Positions 61,001 through 64,000 of a stretch of 64,000 nucleotides of DNA are shown in pieces. Made by a program: the position numbers and the translations under genes. The notes under the pieces were generated by a model, which saw only the letters and a program-made list of their open reading frames with translations, did not search any database and was not told where the DNA came from. The stretch covers positions 15,265,713-15,329,712 of the forward strand of contig NC_092574.1 of the NCBI RefSeq assembly GCF_037975245.1. The letters are read 5' to 3'. Position 1 is the stretch's first letter. Each line of letters opens with the position of its first letter. The stretch comes from Apostichopus japonicus (lineage: Eukaryota; Echinodermata; Holothuroidea; Aspidochirotida; Stichopodidae).

Positions 61001-64000
61001 ATGATGCTATAGATGACTTGATGATATACTTGCCTGACGCCTCTAAGGTCATTCCGGAGTTATACTACGTTCCAGAGGAAAAGGTAAAAAACGAACCCTT
61101 TCTGTCACAAAGTTGATGTTTTAATATCCAAAAATGGTTGAGGTTATTTAAGTATCTCAGGGTGTCACTTGTAGTGTAATGTTTCCACTCATCAAGGAAG
61201 CTGTAACAACAACCAGTAAAGATAGGTTGTTGAATTTAATGCCATTGACAGATGATTTGTAGAGTTTGTCACTTTTAAAACAAACTGTAACTCTTATTCT
61301 AAACCTACCACACTTTAGTAGTGTAGAACTACTTAGCCTAGCCTATAAGAATCAGGACTAGTCTGGTCACTTGCATGACATCAAAATGGAGGACATCAAG
61401 CCATGGATGACATGCTCATGCACTGAGAGAGGAGCTGACAAACCTTTTTATTTTAGCACAAGTTCATTCCTTGATTCTATACTGGACTTTAGGTGGACTT
61501 AGAATACAAGACTCCCGGTAGTCAGGACAGAAAACCGGGTGGACAGGTGCCACATTTATGGAGTCAGTCCCTCTTCATCCTCGCAATGCTCATGAAAGAA
61601 AAATTCATCACGCCCGGAGAAGTGGATCCCTTGAACAGAAGGCAGTCTATTCGTCCGAAACCAGATTTGGTTGTTCAAGGTACCATAGTGTAAAATTTTG
61701 TTTGCATTTAATCATGGTTGGGGGGGGGGATGAGAATTCAAATTAAAAGTCATTGAAATGCTGTGGAAAATCCTTTGAGGGATTGCCAGGTAACTAGTAC
61801 TGAAGGTTAATTATTACAAGACATGTATTGTCTCCTCTGCCATGAGAATAACTAAACAAGAATTGTAGTCTAAGTTAAAAAAAGCGATGTGGAACCTATT
61901 AATGAATTAATAAAGATAGCTTGCTCCAGATTCACTTTTAACCCCAAGAGATTCATTGCTGTAAAAAAATTAAGGGGTTTGAACCTCTTATACATGTGTC
62001 ATGTTGTTAATTTTGCTCTCACATTTACCTTGGTCACTCTTTCTAGTTTTGTATAAATTATGATTTTGATCCCAGCAGAACTTTTTCTATCAGATTCTCT
62101 TTTCTAGCAGAATCTCTTTCAAGCCATCTCTGGTCTTTCTTGCTTTACGTCATTATTTTATGATGCGGTCTTTATTTCCCAGTTGCTGTGCTAGCAGAAG
62201 ACACTCTTGTTCAGCAGATTCTCAAGTCACATGACATCGTTGTACAGACAGTCGCCGAGGCAGCTCCTATCTTCATCTATCCTGCGAGAGTACTTATCCA
62301 TGTTTTTAAACACCTCGGTGAGTATAACATACTCTGTCTTATCCGCCAGCATTGTACATTCTCAGGAAGTTTTTAAGTTAATCCTGCATGATTCTGAAAG
62401 AAAACCGATCAATGTTACCGAAGGGAACCTCCGCTCCTACACAAAGAATGGTTAGAAGGTACTTTAGTAAACGTCTGTTGATTTTGATAGAAATGTACCC
62501 GTTTACTCTGTACCAAGTTTTCTGCCTTTCATTCCAGGTGAGAACAAGAAGATGGAATTAACTGGTAACGTTTGTGGTGAGACAGGAGTCCTCGGCACGA
62601 GTATGTTGTATACCTTGCATGGTAAAATATTAGCCTTTGTACCTCAGGTGAGTTTACTTCATGATTTCCCTGGCTGGTTTACAATTTCTTCTTGCTGTAT
62701 CGTTGGTAAAAGGCTATTTAATGCTTCCTTTCTGGTGATTGAGCTGGGTGTGATGGGGAGGAGGGGGGGGGGTGTGGGAGGGGGTGGGAAGGAATGGTGC
62801 CATAAACTGAAGGGTACTCCTGCATTTTTGTGATCATTCCTCCCATTACATGTTTTATTATGTAAAATGTCCTTTTGATCAACCTTTAGATACCCTAGGG
62901 CCTATAATACGTTCATGCACCTCGCTATGATCCTGCTATGCATGTGAGGTTAATTATGCAGAGAATCACAAAACCATGCACATGGAATAAAAAAGAAAGA
63001 CAATTATGTTCAATATTAGTACATAGCAATAAAGAAATCACTGGGCTGAAAAATGAGGAATTGTAATGATTACATGCAACAGGTAGCTCTAAGTAAATCT
63101 CTCAGTTTGTCACAGTGGATAAATGACTCCTTGGTTAGACTTCTGCGATTATGCAGATTTTTTGTAGAGGATAGTGAAATCTTTAGTTTCCTGTTTTTAT
63201 TGTTTATTAGTTCCTTGACCATCATCAGTTCTATCTTGCCCTTGACAATGACCTTCTTGCCGACCTTACCAAAAATGATATTAGTTTCCTGAGGAACAAC
63301 TGGAGGGAACTGGGGAGACCCACCGTCACCATCACCGTCACCCACGGAATGATAGGTAGGTAAAATCAGATGGCACCCACCAGCTTTGTCAAAGGCAGAT
63401 TCTGTCCTCCAGCGTTTTGATGGTTATCGTTCTTGTCCTTCTTGCCATGAAACACTTTTGTTTGTTATAAACAGACTTACAAAGTACTTTATTACAGCCA
63501 TTTATCAATATCAACATTTACTCCCCTCCTAATAATCACAAGTTAAATTGGTCATCATGAATCTCCACTTTCTTCCTCTGGCAACATGCTATAAAGCTTT
63601 ATACCAAACCTGCTCCCCCAAATACTGTTTAAGTTATGCTTTAACAATACCTCCACAAGTGTCTGCCATTCTCTAAAACATAGCATTCAGGCAGCATACA
63701 ATCCTTTTATGTTTAATAGCTATGTATCTTTGGTAGCCTATCGTTTGCAACTTAGTCTCAAACCCTACTAGTACAGGATTTTAGTTTGTTTGTATAATCG
63801 AATCAAGTATATATTTATAAGTCCAAATATTACAAACTATATTAACACGTTTTGTACTTGTGTATGTATGTATGTTTGTAGGGGAGATGGCATTTATGAG
63901 AAAGAAATAAAATTGATAGTTATAGAGCGAGAGGAAAGAGAATCGTATTATCCTAAATAAGTAAAACTCTTGTTTTTCTGCAGCGAATGAAAGCATCCAA
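54958..64000 (+). CDS. PHKA: Phosphorylase b kinase regulatory subunit alpha (PHKA-type), first 13 exons, 3' part outside the window
   Basis: Regulatory subunit of the phosphorylase kinase holoenzyme (alpha, beta, gamma, delta)4, which activates glycogen phosphorylase in the cytosol. Join of 54958-55035, 55785-55943, 56365-56581, 57385-57467, 57833-57913, 58948-59088, 60089-60247, 60865-61083, 61493-61679, 62183-62317, 62538-62647, 63211-63355 and 63984-64000 gives 577 in-frame codons, about half of the roughly 1200-residue family length. Nearly the whole read matches the N-terminal glucoamylase-like (GH15-like) domain: [17 protein letters not shown] (residues 41-57), [75 protein letters not shown]. 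Alpha is preferred over beta because of the [12 protein letters not shown] start, DAWVRDNVY and WERGDKTN. The calmodulin-binding and lipidated C-terminus is not in view. Confidence 0.95.
55785..55943 (+). CDS. PHKA: PHKA exon 2
   Basis: 159 nt, 53 codons, phase 0 at both ends; acceptor TCTCTTCAG after a CT-repeat, donor [29 protein letters not shown], then [20 protein letters not shown] and [13 protein letters not shown]. Confidence 0.95.
56365..56581 (+). CDS. PHKA: PHKA exon 3
   Basis: 217 nt, residues 80-151 plus one base. Acceptor TTTTTTAG, donor TCAG|GTAAGA. Contains [26 protein letters not shown], and [20 protein letters not shown]. Confidence 0.95.
57385..57467 (+). CDS. PHKA: PHKA exon 4
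   Basis: 83 nt. The acceptor CTATAG|GT completes [23 protein letters not shown] then ENAYRIP. Donor CCG|GTAAGT. Confidence 0.94.
57833..57913 (+). CDS. PHKA: PHKA exon 5
   Basis: 27 codons, [20 protein letters not shown] then SSIGMAK. Phase 0 both sides, donor AAG|GTAATC. Carries the WERGDKTN hallmark. Confidence 0.95.
58948..59088 (+). CDS. PHKA: PHKA exon 6
   Basis: 47 codons, [20 protein letters not shown] then [20 protein letters not shown] and PRESNSK. Acceptor TTCGACAG, donor AAG|GTAAGA. Confidence 0.95.
60089..60247 (+). CDS. PHKA: PHKA exon 7
   Basis: 53 codons, [20 protein letters not shown] ... [17 protein letters not shown] then VKE. Acceptor TTGTCTCAG, donor GAG|GTAAAA. The open frame continues into the intron but the next exon restores the conserved DPNRMYYE. 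Confidence 0.95.
60865..61083 (+). CDS. PHKA: PHKA exon 8
   Basis: 73 codons, [40 protein letters not shown], ending [12 protein letters not shown]. Acceptor TTATTCAG, donor AAG|GTAAAA. Confidence 0.95.
61493..61679 (+). CDS. PHKA: PHKA exon 9
   Basis: 187 nt, [62 protein letters not shown]. Acceptor CTTTAG, donor CAAG|GTACCA. The usual WGQSL is WSQSL here. Confidence 0.93.
62183..62317 (+). CDS. PHKA: PHKA exon 10
   Basis: 135 nt. The acceptor TTTCCCAG|TT completes [47 protein letters not shown]. Donor CTCG|GTGAGT. Confidence 0.93.
62538..62647 (+). CDS. PHKA: PHKA exon 11
   Basis: 110 nt. The acceptor ATTCCAG|GT completes [23 protein letters not shown] then [16 protein letters not shown]. 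Donor CAG|GTGAGT. Confidence 0.93.
63211..63355 (+). CDS. PHKA: PHKA exon 12
   Basis: 145 nt, [48 protein letters not shown] plus one base. Acceptor TTTATTAG, donor ATAG|GTAGGT. Matches the [13 protein letters not shown] region of alpha subunits. Confidence 0.92.
63984..64000 (+). CDS. PHKA: PHKA exon 13, cut by the window end
   Basis: After TTTTTCTGCAG, CG completes GCG (Ala) with the previous G; ANESIQ follows and the window ends. Frame agrees with exon 12. Confidence 0.75.

Overview
The window looks like nuclear DNA of an invertebrate deuterostome, most likely an echinoderm (a holothurian-like genome is a guess from repeat style). It has spliced genes with canonical GT/AG introns of about 0.3 to 8 kb, AT-rich non-coding DNA, tRNA- and snRNA-headed SINEs, short DNA transposons, and many micro- and minisatellites. 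No prokaryotic, organellar or viral genes were seen.

Three protein-coding genes can be read. (1) On the minus strand at the left edge, the first two coding exons of a kinesin-4 of the KIF4 (chromokinesin) type run off the window after the P-loop (28-859). (2) On the plus strand, an 11-exon gene at 19991-47126 can be assembled with matching phases at every junction into a 1195-residue protein. It is acidic and proline/serine-rich, with a basic [20 protein letters not shown] patch and an [10 protein letters not shown] motif that recall the vertebrate actin regulators CRACD/CRACDL (DUF4592). Exon 10 contains five almost identical 29-residue repeats. (3) On the plus strand, 54958 to the right edge, the first 13 exons (577 codons) of an alpha-type regulatory subunit of phosphorylase b kinase (PHKA), starting [12 protein letters not shown], continue past the window end.

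Layout: 1-860 KIF4; 860-19990 non-coding, rich in repeats (tRNA SINEs at about 1752, 8371 and 13205; a MITE with TTAA ends at 2214; a hAT-type MITE with perfect 8-bp target duplication at 4490; a U2-snRNA-headed SINE at 10846; a GTACA array at 16820; inverted repeats at 6699 and 18218); 19991-47126 the CRACD-like gene, whose introns hold a second TTAA MITE and several minisatellites; 47127-54957 intergenic, with a 168-bp satellite that was itself hit by a second U2-headed SINE; 54958-64000 PHKA.

The three genes do not form a pathway. One is mitotic, one is probably cytoskeletal and one controls glycogen breakdown. KIF4A and PHKA1 are also neighbours at the megabase scale on human Xq13, so the pairing may be old linkage. 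All family calls are from reading translations by eye and from memory of the families; no database search was possible.
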